The notes under the pieces are model-generated. The model ran no database searches, was not told the DNA's origin, and was given only the letters and a program-made list of their open reading frames with translations. The translations under genes and the position numbers were made by a program. A stretch of 64,000 nucleotides of DNA, taken from positions 3,100,001 through 3,164,000 of the forward strand of contig NZ_JACCAC010000001.1 in the NCBI RefSeq assembly GCF_013409425.1, given 5' to 3'. Shown one piece after another: positions 20,992 to 28,490 of the stretch. Source of the stretch: Nocardioides perillae. GTDB taxonomy: Bacteria > Actinomycetota > Actinomycetes > Propionibacteriales > Nocardioidaceae. The stretch's first letter is position 1. Each line of letters begins with the position of its first letter.

Positions 20992-22623
20992 TCAGTCCGC
21001 GGGTGCGGGTGGACCGGTGTCGTCGCGGTGCGGCTGGTCGCCGTCGCACGGCGGCCCGGTGTCGTAGGCCGGGCCGGGGTCCGGGGGCGCTGGTCCACCG
21101 TCGGGCGGTGCGGTGTCGTGGGCGAGGGGCCCGTCGAGGGGCCCGTCGAGTGGTCGGGTGCCGGTGTGGTCGCGCAGGTAGTGCGCCCCGTGCGGTGACT
21201 TCCACAGCCACGCGCCGGCGCCGGCGGGGGTGAGGGTCCACCGGGTGGCGGCGTGGCCGTGGGTCTTCAACCGGTGATGCGGCCGGCACAGCGGTGCGAT
21301 GTTGCAGGTACAGGTCGGCCCACCCGCATCCGGGTCGGTGGGGTCGTAGGGGACGGTGTGGTCGTGGTCGCACCTGCGTGCGGCGCGGCCGCACCACGGG
21401 AACACGCACGCCAGGTGGATCAGGGCCGTCTGGGTCTGCAGTCGGCGTGGGACCTCGTAGGCCTCGGTGTGCACCGCCTCGGCGAGGTCGAGCACCGGCA
21501 GCACCGTCACGTGGGGTGCGACCCCGTCAATGCCGGCGGTGGTGAGCCAGTCGCGGATCGCGGTGGCCGACACCGGCGCTCGGGTCTCCTCCACCCGTCC
21601 GACCGCGCCGTCGCCGGCAGCCAGCCGTCCGGGGAACATCGAGGTGCGCAGGACCGCGTCGGACAGGTGCAGGTGCAGCAGATACCGCCGTCGCTGCCGC
21701 GGCGACGACTGACCCGCAGGAGTCTCCGGGGTCTCGACGCGCTCGTCGGGGCTTGCTGCTCGACCACCGGTGCTCGGCTCGGGGGCCGCTGCTCGACCAC
21801 CAGCTGCTGCACCATCGACGCCGGTGAGGAGGTCGAGGGTGCCCTGCGCGGACGCCCCGTCGGAACCCCGCACCACCAGGTTGAGCAGGGCCTGCGCCGA
21901 CAACGGCCCCGACTCAGCCGTGGCGCCCAGGGCACGCAGCCGCTGCTTCTCCTCGACCACGGCGTCGTGGATGGTGATCCCGTCGGGCAGGTCGAAACAA
22001 CCACTCGCGTCCACCGTCCCGGTCAGGTCATCCACGGGACGATCGTCCAGGTGCACCTCGAACCGGCGTCGCTCGCGCGCCTCGGCCTGGGCGAGCTCGG
22101 CCTCGTCGGGCATGAACCGCGCGAGTGCTTCGGCGACGAGGCGCTCCAGGGTGGTGGCGCCGATGGTCTGCGCCACCGGTGTCACGTGGCGGTCCACCCA
22201 CCCCGCTGCCTCCGGGGTGAGGTCTCTGCCGAGCACCATCCGCGCGACCAGGCGGGCACGCCACCCGTCCACCCGGTGCGCCTGCACCGCATCCCACAAC
22301 CGGGGCAGCAGGTGGCGGCACACCAGGGATTGGCCGAGGTAGGCGGCACCGGAGGTGGTGGAACGCCCCAGCCGGGTGGCGAACTCCGCCACCGCGAACT
22401 CCGTCACCCCCGGCGCATACGCCCCAGCGGCCTTGAGTGCGGTGTCGCCGTAGGTGCCGGCCACCGTCGCCGCATCCAACGCGTCGGCGGGGTGCAGGTC
22501 AGCCCAAACACACGCGGCGTACATCAGCCGGGCGTCCGCGGCGCGCTGGTCCATGACCGCAGCAACCGTGGCGTCGAGCACCGCGACCGCGGTGTCGAGC
22601 TCGGGTGCGGGGCTGGTGGTCAT
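20992..22623 (-). CDS. HNH endonuclease-signature protein (DUF222 / 13E12 repeat family)
   Basis: A 543-residue protein of the actinobacterial DUF222-HNH (13E12) family. The N-terminal half is helical (DUF222, about residues 40-250); the C-terminal HNH region reads CDHDHTVPYDP...CNIAPLCRPHHRLKTH with paired cysteines for a structural zinc. The final 60 residues are Pro/Asp/Gly-rich. ATG at 22623 chosen (TTSPAPELDTAVAVLDA); an earlier in-frame start lies in the repeat-rich leader. Between the two halves the linker is partly made from REP-like sequence read in frame (GRAASPDERVET). Such genes are multi-copy and behave like mobile or selfish elements; true activity is unproven. Confidence 0.85.
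   Translation of the reverse strand: MTTSPAPELDTAVAVLDATVAAVMDQRAADARLMYAACVWADLHPADALDAATVAGTYGDTALKAAGAYAPGVTEFAVAEFATRLGRSTTSGAAYLGQSLVCRHLLPRLWDAVQAHRVDGWRARLVARMVLGRDLTPEAAGWVDRHVTPVAQTIGATTLERLVAEALARFMPDEAELAQAEARERRRFEVHLDDRPVDDLTGTVDASGCFDLPDGITIHDAVVEEKQRLRALGATAESGPLSAQALLNLVVRGSDGASAQGTLDLLTGVDGAAAGGRAAAPEPSTGGRAASPDERVETPETPAGQSSPRQRRRYLLHLHLSDAVLRTSMFPGRLAAGDGAVGRVEETRAPVSATAIRDWLTTAGIDGVAPHVTVLPVLDLAEAVHTEAYEVPRRLQTQTALIHLACVFPWCGRAARRCDHDHTVPYDPTDPDAGGPTCTCNIAPLCRPHHRLKTHGHAATRWTLTPAGAGAWLWKSPHGAHYLRDHTGTRPLDGPLDGPLAHDTAPPDGGPAPPDPGPAYDTGPPCDGDQPHRDDTGPPAPAD
21730..21765. repeat. Small palindromic repeat lying in frame inside the HNH gene
   Basis: 36 bases that match the intergenic copy at 23048-23083 at 31 of 36 positions. 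On the coding strand it reads GRAASPDERVET without breaking the frame. A second partial half-copy (GCTGCTCGACCACC) follows at about 21788-21801 and encodes GGRAA. Confidence 0.8.
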
Positions 22624-22800
22624 GAGAGGAGTCAAACAGCCACCACCGACAGTCGCCGCCAGCGTGGATCTGGCTGTGGACAACGGATCCGGGCCGTCGG
22701 CCTGTGCACGACCAGTGGCCCACGACCGGACCACACTGCGACTCGGGGTGTGGTCTCGCGCCAGCCCTGACGAGCCTCCTCGACCACCTCATTGCCTCAG

Positions 22801-23034
22801 CGTGCGCCCCCTCGACGCAAGCGCAGCGCGCGACCCCTCGACACGAGCGCAACGCGCGACCCCTCTGCGGGTGAGCAGCGCGCGACCCCTCGACACGAGC
22901 CCAGCGCGCGACCCCTCGACACGAGCCCAGCGCGCGACCCCTCGACACGAGCCCAGCGCGCGACCCCTCGACACGAGCCCAGCGCGTGACCCCTCGACAC
23001 GAGCCCAGCGCGCGACCCCTCGGCTCAGGTCTGC
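22801..23034. repeat. 26-bp minisatellite, nine units
   Basis: Unit starts at 22801, 22827, 22853, 22879, 22905, 22931, 22957, 22983 and 23009: an exact 26-base period with no spacer. The consensus is CGCGCGACCCCTCGACACGA followed by GCCCAG. Each unit has a CTCG-ACA-CGAG dyad. Units 4 to 7 are identical; outer units carry changes (for example TCTGCGGGT in unit 3). The core resembles half of the neighbouring palindromic repeat. Confidence 0.9.
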
Positions 23035-23047
23035 GGGCCGCTCACCG

Positions 23048-23083
23048 GGTCTCGACACGCTTTCCGGGGCTCGCTGCTCGACC
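23048..23083. repeat. Small palindromic repeat (REP-like), copy D
   Basis: 36 bases, GGTCTCGACACGC...GCTGCTCGACC, imperfect dyad, 36 bases upstream of the pncA start. Its closest relative in the window is the copy inside the HNH gene. Confidence 0.8.
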
Positions 23084-23119
23084 GGCAGGGCGGGGCCGGC
23101 CGCGGCTAGGGTCGCGGCC

Positions 23120-23728
23120 ATGACGGAGCAGACGCAGCAGGGGCCGCGGCGGGCGCTGGTGGTGGTGGACGTGCAGGTCGACTTCTGCGAGGGGGGCTCG
23201 CTACCGGTGACGGGGGGCGCGGCCGTCGCGGCCGGGCTGGGCGACGCCCTCCGGGCCTGGCGGGCCGACCCCGCCGGCGCGGGCGGTTGGGCGCACGTGG
23301 TGGCGACCAAGGACCACCACGTCGACCCCGGCGACCACTGGTCGGACTCCCCCGACTTCGAGCACAGCTGGCCGGTGCACTGCGAGGTCGGCACGGCCGG
23401 CGAGGCCTTCCACCCGGCTCTCGACGCCGCGGCGCTCGAGGCGGTCGAGGCCGTCTTCACCAAGGGCGAGCACGCCGCGGCGTACTCCGGCTTCGAGGGC
23501 CACGACCCCGCCGGCACGCCGCTCGCCTCGTGGCTGCGCGAGCGCGGCGTCACCGCGGTCGACGTCGTCGGGATCGCCACCGACCACTGCGTGCGCGCCA
23601 CCGCGCTGGACGCCGCGGCTGAGGGCTTCGCGACCACCGTGCTGCTCGCGCACTGCGCGGGGGTCGCCCCGGCGACCACCGAGGCGGCGCTGGCGGAGAT
23701 GCGCGACGCGGGGGTGCGCCTTGCCTGA
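23120..23728 (+). CDS. pncA: Nicotinamidase (isochorismatase fold)
   Basis: A 202-residue enzyme deamidating nicotinamide to nicotinate, the substrate of PncB. The catalytic triad is visible: Asp17 in VVDVQVDF, the Lys in VFTKGEH, and the Cys in IATDHCVRAT. Metal ligands ATKDHHVDPGDHW are in place. The stop lies inside the start region of the enoyl-CoA hydratase gene (eight-base overlap). pncB and pncA are on one strand but split by the repeat/HNH patch. Confidence 0.93.
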   Translation: MTEQTQQGPRRALVVVDVQVDFCEGGSLPVTGGAAVAAGLGDALRAWRADPAGAGGWAHVVATKDHHVDPGDHWSDSPDFEHSWPVHCEVGTAGEAFHPALDAAALEAVEAVFTKGEHAAAYSGFEGHDPAGTPLASWLRERGVTAVDVVGIATDHCVRATALDAAAEGFATTVLLAHCAGVAPATTEAALAEMRDAGVRLA

Positions 23729-24566
23729 CGCCCAGACCCCCGACGGCTTCCCCCACGGCCTCCCCGACGGGCTCCGCGTCGAGCGCGGTGACGGCGTCCT
23801 GCGCATCACCTTCGACCGTCCGGCGCAGCTCAACGCGCTGACGGCTGCGATGACGGACGCGACCGCCGCCCTCCTCGAGCGCGCGAGCGCCGACGACGCC
23901 GTGCGGGTCGTGCTGCTCACGGGCTCCGGCGAGGGGCCCGGCAGCGCCTTCAGCACCGGTGCCGACATCGGCGGCGCCGACGCCCACCTGCACTTCGACG
24001 AGTCCGCCCTCGTGCGCGCCAACCGGCTCGTGCGCAGCATCGTGCGCTGCGACAAGCCCGTGGTGGCCGCCGTCAACGGGGTGGCCGCCGGGGTCGGCTG
24101 CTCCACGGCGCTCGCCTGCGACCTGGTGGTCGCAGCCGGGTCGTCGGCGTTCCTGCTCGCCTTCGCCCGCATCGGGCTCATGCCCGACGGCGGGGCGTCG
24201 GCGACGGTGGCCGCCGCCGTCGGCCGTGCCCGCGCCATGCGGATGGCACTGCTCGCCGAGCCGCTGTCGGCCCGCGAGGCCTACGACGCCGGGCTCGCGA
24301 CCCACCTCGTGCCCGACGAGGAGCTGCGCGAGTCCGTCGACCGGCTGGTCGGTCGCCTCGCCGACGGGCCACCGCTGGCCTTCACCGCTACCAAGCGCGC
24401 CGTCAACGCCGCGACCCTCGGTCCGGTCGACGCGCCCCCGTGCGGCCTCGACGCCGCGCTCGAGACCGAGCGGGTGGGCCAGACGCTGCTCCTGCGCACC
24501 GCCGACGTCGCGGAGGGCATGCGCGCCTTCGGCGAGAAGCGGCGCCCCACCTTCCGTGGGGAGTGA
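23721..24566 (+). CDS. Enoyl-CoA hydratase/isomerase family protein
   Basis: A 281-residue crotonase-fold protein. FDRPAQLNALTAAM, the oxyanion-hole loop FSTGADIGG, and VNGVAAGVGCSTALACDLVVAA are typical. At the position of the second hydratase glutamate the segment reads RIGLMPDGGAS, which suggests a hydratase/isomerase of altered specificity. Start is a TTG overlapping the pncA stop, so the two are coupled. Substrate unknown. Confidence 0.88.
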   Translation: MPDAQTPDGFPHGLPDGLRVERGDGVLRITFDRPAQLNALTAAMTDATAALLERASADDAVRVVLLTGSGEGPGSAFSTGADIGGADAHLHFDESALVRANRLVRSIVRCDKPVVAAVNGVAAGVGCSTALACDLVVAAGSSAFLLAFARIGLMPDGGASATVAAAVGRARAMRMALLAEPLSAREAYDAGLATHLVPDEELRESVDRLVGRLADGPPLAFTATKRAVNAATLGPVDAPPCGLDAALETERVGQTLLLRTADVAEGMRAFGEKRRPTFRGE

Positions 24567-24585
24567 GCGACACCCCAACACCCCT

Positions 24586-24614
24586 TTGACGGTCGGCCGC
24601 GACCGTGCCAGACT
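24586..24614 (+). promoter_or_regulatory. Predicted promoter of the HTH-MFS operon
   Basis: TTGACG (24586-24591) and CAGACT (24609-24614) separated by 17 bases, a reasonable housekeeping -35/-10 pair. The implied transcript start near 24621 lies after the GTG at 24605, which argues for the downstream TTG start (24641) of the regulator gene. Confidence 0.45.
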
Positions 24615-24640
24615 CCCCAACGACTCTTGGGAGGTCTCCG

Positions 24641-25279
24641 TTGGTCGACGACCCGGCGCCCGACGCGCCCGCAGCACCCACCGCCGTACGCCGGCTCCGC
24701 GCCGCCGCGCACCCGCTGCGGCTGCGCATGCTCTCGCTGCTGACCGGCGCCGAGCTCAGCGCCGCCGAGGTGGCGCGCGCGCTCGGCACCACGCACGCCA
24801 ACGCGAGCTACCACCTGCGCGTGCTGCTCGAGGCCGGCGAGGTGGTCGTCGCCGGCGAGGAGGTCGTGCGCGGCGGCGTCGCCAAGCGTTACCGCCACCC
24901 CTGGCGCGAGCGCGCGGAGCTCGAGCAGGCAGGGCCGCCCGCGGACCCGGCCGAGCTGCGCGGCTACGTGCGGGCGATGGCCGAGGAGCTGGTGCGCCGC
25001 TACGACGCCCGGGCCCCGCACACCTCGGGCACCGTCACCGCCGAGACCGCCGAGACCGCCGAGACCGCCGAGACCGCCGAGACCGACCGCGGCACCCTCA
25101 CCGACGCGGAGGTCTGGGTCGACCCCGCCACGTGGTCGCGCGCCCTCGACCTGCTGCGCGAGGCCGGCGCCCTGCTGCACGACGGCGCGCGCCCCCCGGG
25201 CACGCCCGGCACCCGCCACGTCGCCCTCACTCTCGGCGCGTTCGCGATGGCCCCGCCCACCGACGAGGACCGCGGGTGA
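24641..25279 (+). CDS. ArsR-type winged-helix transcriptional regulator
   Basis: A 212-residue DNA-binding protein. The winged HTH spans about residues 15-85: LRAAAHPLRLRMLSLL, AAEVARALGTTHANASYHLRVLLEAGEV. The C-terminal part has an AET tripeptide repeated five times (from 25038) and no recognisable ligand domain. TTG at 24641 is favoured: GGGAGG at ideal spacing and a promoter just upstream. Its stop overlaps the MFS start (GTGA), so it probably regulates the two transporters that follow. Confidence 0.83.
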   Translation: MVDDPAPDAPAAPTAVRRLRAAAHPLRLRMLSLLTGAELSAAEVARALGTTHANASYHLRVLLEAGEVVVAGEEVVRGGVAKRYRHPWRERAELEQAGPPADPAELRGYVRAMAEELVRRYDARAPHTSGTVTAETAETAETAETAETDRGTLTDAEVWVDPATWSRALDLLREAGALLHDGARPPGTPGTRHVALTLGAFAMAPPTDEDRG

Positions 25280-26556
25280 GCCGCGGCCCCGCCCTGGCAC
25301 CGCTGCGCGAGCGGCCCTTCCGGTGGTACTTCGCCTCGCGCGCGGTCAACCTCGTCGGCTCCACGATGGCGTCGGTCGCGCTGGCCTTCGCCGTGCTGGA
25401 GGTGAGCGACTCCCCCACCGCGCTCGGCACCGTGCTCGCCGCGTTCAGCACCCCGATGGTCCTCTTCCTGCTGGCCGGCGGCGTGGTGGCCGACCGGATC
25501 GGGCCCACGCGCACGATCCAGGCCGGCAACGTCGCCGCGGGTCTCAGCCAGCTCACCAGCGCCGCTCTGCTGCTGACCGGCACCGCCGAGCTGTGGCACC
25601 TCGCGGCCCTCGCGGCGGTCAACGGCACGGCCGCGGCGATGACCCTGCCGGCCCTGGCGTCGGTGCTGCCCAGCCTCGTCCCGCGCGAGCAGCTGCAGCA
25701 GGCCAACGTGCTGGTGTCGATGACGCGTAGCGGCTTCACGGTGGTCGGCCCGAGCCTCGCGGCCCTGCTGGTCGTCACCGTCGGCCCCGGGTGGGCGCTG
25801 GCGGTCGACGGCACGACGTACCTCCTGTCCGCGCTGCTCCTCACGCAGGTGCGCCTGCCGCGCCCCGAGCGAGACCTCGACGCGCCCGGCGGGCCCGCCG
25901 GCGCCCTGCGCGAGCTGCGCGAGGGGTGGCGCTTCGTGCGGGCCACCCCGTGGTTCTGCGTCGTCGTGCTCGCCTTCTGCGTGATCGTGGCGCTGCACCA
26001 GGGCGGGATGTACACCCTCGGCCCGGTCCTGGCGAAGGACACCGAGGCGATCGGCGAGGAGGGCTGGGGCCTCGTGCTGTCCGCCGAGGCCCTCGGCCTC
26101 GTGCTGACCGGGCTCGTGCTGCTGCGCGTGCGCCTCGAGCGCCCGCTGCTGCTGGGCATGCTCGGCACGGCCGTGTACGGCGCACCCCTGGTCGCGATGG
26201 GCCTCGACCCCGCGCTGGCGACGGTCCTGCTGTGCGCCTTCGCCGCCGGCGCCGCGATCGAGGTCTTCGGCCTGGGGTGGAACCTCGCGATGCAGGAGCA
26301 GGTGCCGGCCGCGATGCTCAGCCGGGCCTACTCCTTCGACGCCCTCGGCTCCTTCCTGGCCATCCCGCTGGGCCAGCTGGCGGCCGGCCCGCTGGCCGCC
26401 GCCTTCGGGCTGCGACCCGTGATGCTGGCCGCGGGCGTCGGCATCGCCGCGGTCGCCCTCGCCACCCTGCTGGCGCCCTCCGTCCGGCGGCTGCCGCGGG
26501 CTCCGTCCACCGCTCCACCACCCGGGCCTGTCGCCGCGACGGCAGGCACGGCATGA
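25276..26556 (+). CDS. MFS transporter (first of a tandem pair)
   Basis: A 426-residue major facilitator protein with 12 predicted helices, of the MFS_3/enterobactin-exporter-like type: FRWYFASRAVNLVGSTMASVALAFAVLEV at the start, GGVVADRIGPTR between helices 2 and 3. GTG start overlapping the stop of the regulator gene. It is similar along its length to the next gene (WALAVDxxxxLLSAALLT, ExxxLGWNLAMQE versus EVYTLGWHLALQE, SRAYSFDALGSF versus SRAYSWDQLGSY). Drug or metabolite export is likely; substrate unknown. Confidence 0.9.
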   Translation: MSRGPALAPLRERPFRWYFASRAVNLVGSTMASVALAFAVLEVSDSPTALGTVLAAFSTPMVLFLLAGGVVADRIGPTRTIQAGNVAAGLSQLTSAALLLTGTAELWHLAALAAVNGTAAAMTLPALASVLPSLVPREQLQQANVLVSMTRSGFTVVGPSLAALLVVTVGPGWALAVDGTTYLLSALLLTQVRLPRPERDLDAPGGPAGALRELREGWRFVRATPWFCVVVLAFCVIVALHQGGMYTLGPVLAKDTEAIGEEGWGLVLSAEALGLVLTGLVLLRVRLERPLLLGMLGTAVYGAPLVAMGLDPALATVLLCAFAAGAAIEVFGLGWNLAMQEQVPAAMLSRAYSFDALGSFLAIPLGQLAAGPLAAAFGLRPVMLAAGVGIAAVALATLLAPSVRRLPRAPSTAPPPGPVAATAGTA

Positions 26557-26602
26557 TGGCCCCCGACCAGGCACCTCCACGCTCGGGCGGACGGAGGCAC
26601 CC

Positions 26603-27934
26603 ATGGGTGCTGCGCGCACGACCGTGCAGCGGGCGATCGACCCGCTGCGCCGTCCTGCCTTCCGCTGGTACTTCGCCGCCCGGCTGACCAGCGTCGTCGG
26701 CGCGGCGACCGCGCCCCTCGCGCTCGCCTTCGCCGTGCTCGACCTGACCGACGACCCGGGCGCCCTCGGTGCGGTGCTCGCCTCGGCGACCCTGCCGATG
26801 CTGGGCTTCCTCCTCGTCGGGGGCGTGCTCGCCGACCGGTTGCCCCGCACGGCGCTGATGCAGGTGGCCCACGTCGTGCAGGGCGCGGCGCAGGCCACCG
26901 CCGCGACGCTGGTGGTCACGGGCCGCGCGGAGGTGTGGCACCTCGCGGCCCTCGGTGCCGTCGGTGGCACGGCCACCGCCGCCGCGCTGCCGGCCCTGCG
27001 CAGCGTCGTGCCCCAGCTGGTCCCGCGCGCCCAGCTGCAGGAGGCCAACCTGCTGCTCTCGGTGACCCGCGGCGCCGTCGCGGTCGCCGGGCCCTCCCTC
27101 GCCGCCCTCCTCGTCGTCACCACCGGGCCGGGCTGGGCGCTGGCAGTCGACGCCGTCGCCGCACTGCTCGCCGCCGCTCTCCTCACCCGGGTGCCGCTCC
27201 CGGCCGTGGTCCACGACCGCGCCGCGGCGCGCGGGGTGCGCGGCGTGCTCGGCGAACTCGCCGCCGGGCGCCGCGAGCTGGCCCACCTGCGGTGGTTCTG
27301 GACCGTCGTCGGCGTCTTCGCCGTGCTCAACGCCGTGCAGGCGCTCACCTGGACCACCCTCGGCCCCCCGCTCGCCCTGCGCACCGTCGGTGAGCGCGGC
27401 TGGGGGCTCGCGCTCTCGGCTCTCGCGCTCGGCCTGCTGCTCGGCGCCGTCGCGCTGCTCGGGGTGCGGCTGCGCCGCCCGCTGCTCGTCGGCATGCTGG
27501 CGATCGCCGTGACCGGCCTGCCGATCCTCGCGCTGGGCGCCGACCCCCGCGTGGTCCCGCTCGTCGCCACGGCGTTCCTCGCCGGCGTCGGGGTCGAGGT
27601 CTACACGCTCGGCTGGCACCTCGCCCTGCAGGAGAACGTGCCGGAGCAGCTCCTCTCCCGCGCCTACTCCTGGGACCAGCTGGGCTCCTACGCCGCGATC
27701 CCCGCGGGCCAGCTCCTGGCCGGGCCCCTCGCCTCGACCTTCGGGGTGCGGCCGACCATCGTCGCCGGCGGCGTGCTGTACGTCGTCCTCGCGCTCGCCG
27801 TCCTCGGCTCCCGCGAGGTGCGGACGCTCCAGCGCGCCCCCGCCGACCCGGCCCCGGACCCGACGCCGGACGACCCCGCACCCGGCGTCACCCTGCCGGC
27901 GGCTCCGGGCACCACCGCTGCGCCAGCGTCGTGA
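26603..27934 (+). CDS. MFS transporter (second of a tandem pair)
   Basis: A 443-residue, 12-helix transporter paralogous to the preceding one: FRWYFAARLTSVVGAATAPLALAFAVLDL, GGVLADRLPRTALMQ, and SRAYSWDQLGSYAAIPAGQLLAGPLA. A Pro/Asp-rich cytoplasmic tail of about 35 residues is added. It starts 46 bases after the first transporter. The last 47 bases overlap the convergent DUF1697 gene, so the tail sequence is constrained from both strands. Confidence 0.9.
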   Translation: MGAARTTVQRAIDPLRRPAFRWYFAARLTSVVGAATAPLALAFAVLDLTDDPGALGAVLASATLPMLGFLLVGGVLADRLPRTALMQVAHVVQGAAQATAATLVVTGRAEVWHLAALGAVGGTATAAALPALRSVVPQLVPRAQLQEANLLLSVTRGAVAVAGPSLAALLVVTTGPGWALAVDAVAALLAAALLTRVPLPAVVHDRAAARGVRGVLGELAAGRRELAHLRWFWTVVGVFAVLNAVQALTWTTLGPPLALRTVGERGWGLALSALALGLLLGAVALLGVRLRRPLLVGMLAIAVTGLPILALGADPRVVPLVATAFLAGVGVEVYTLGWHLALQENVPEQLLSRAYSWDQLGSYAAIPAGQLLAGPLASTFGVRPTIVAGGVLYVVLALAVLGSREVRTLQRAPADPAPDPTPDDPAPGVTLPAAPGTTAAPAS

Positions 27935-28490
27935 GCACGGCGAAGGTGCGGTTGGTGCTCACCCCGAGCAGCCGCTCGACGCGGGCACCGTCGACGCGCG
28001 CGAGGTGGTAGCTCTCGCCGATCAGCAGGTGCACCGCACGCCCGCGCACGACGACCTGCTCCCCCTCCGCCGCGGCCGCGACCAGCTCGGCCTGGGCGGC
28101 CGGGTCGGGCTCCTCCTGCAGCAGCGACACGTGGTGGCGACCGGGCGGAACTGAGCGGGCCGCTTCGACCTCGACGCCGGCCGCCACCACCGCGCGCAGC
28201 TCGGCTGCCGGGAGCACGACGACCGGCACGTCGAAGCCGCGGTCCGCGGCGTACGCCTGCTCGAGGCGCCGCTGCACCTCGCGCGGGTCGGTCGTGGCCG
28301 CCTCGACCCGGACGTTGCCGGTCGCGAGGTAGGTCGCCACGCCGCGGAACCCCGCCGCCGCCGTCACCGCCGCCTGGTCGGCGGCCGGGAAGCGCCGGCG
28401 CGCGCCCAGGTTGACCGCGCGCAGGAAGGCCACGTGGACGTGGTCCGGCGTACCCCCCGCCGACGGACCGGGCGTCGCGGCCCCGCTCAC
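27888..28490 (-). CDS. DUF1697 family protein
   Basis: A 200-residue protein with the DUF1697 layout: VAFLRAVNLGARRRFPAADQAAV, ATYLATGNVRVEA, VVVLPAAELRAVV and a C-terminal NRTFAVLTTLA. Function unknown. Its GTG overlaps the stop of the LacI-type regulator by four bases, so it is coupled to that gene. Its 3-prime end overlaps the second MFS gene by 47 bases in a convergent arrangement. Confidence 0.88.
   Translation of the reverse strand: MSGAATPGPSAGGTPDHVHVAFLRAVNLGARRRFPAADQAAVTAAAGFRGVATYLATGNVRVEAATTDPREVQRRLEQAYAADRGFDVPVVVLPAAELRAVVAAGVEVEAARSVPPGRHHVSLLQEEPDPAAQAELVAAAAEGEQVVVRGRAVHLLIGESYHLARVDGARVERLLGVSTNRTFAVLTTLAQRWCPEPPAG

Larger units (their letters stand above)
22624..23119. 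other. Gene-free stretch with minisatellite and REP copy
   Basis: These 496 bases contain the upstream region of the HNH gene, the 26-bp minisatellite (22801-23034) and a palindromic repeat (23048-23083) 36 bases before pncA. Open frames over the minisatellite change reading frame every unit and are not genes. Confidence 0.8.

Noticed and set aside
22801..23034. Possible CRISPR array
   Set aside because: The 26-bp units follow each other with no spacers and no cas genes are near; it is a minisatellite.
22454..23119. Plus-strand N-terminal extension of pncA across the minisatellite
   Set aside because: The extension consists of repeat-encoded low-complexity sequence; the ATG at 23120 gives a standard PncA N-terminus.
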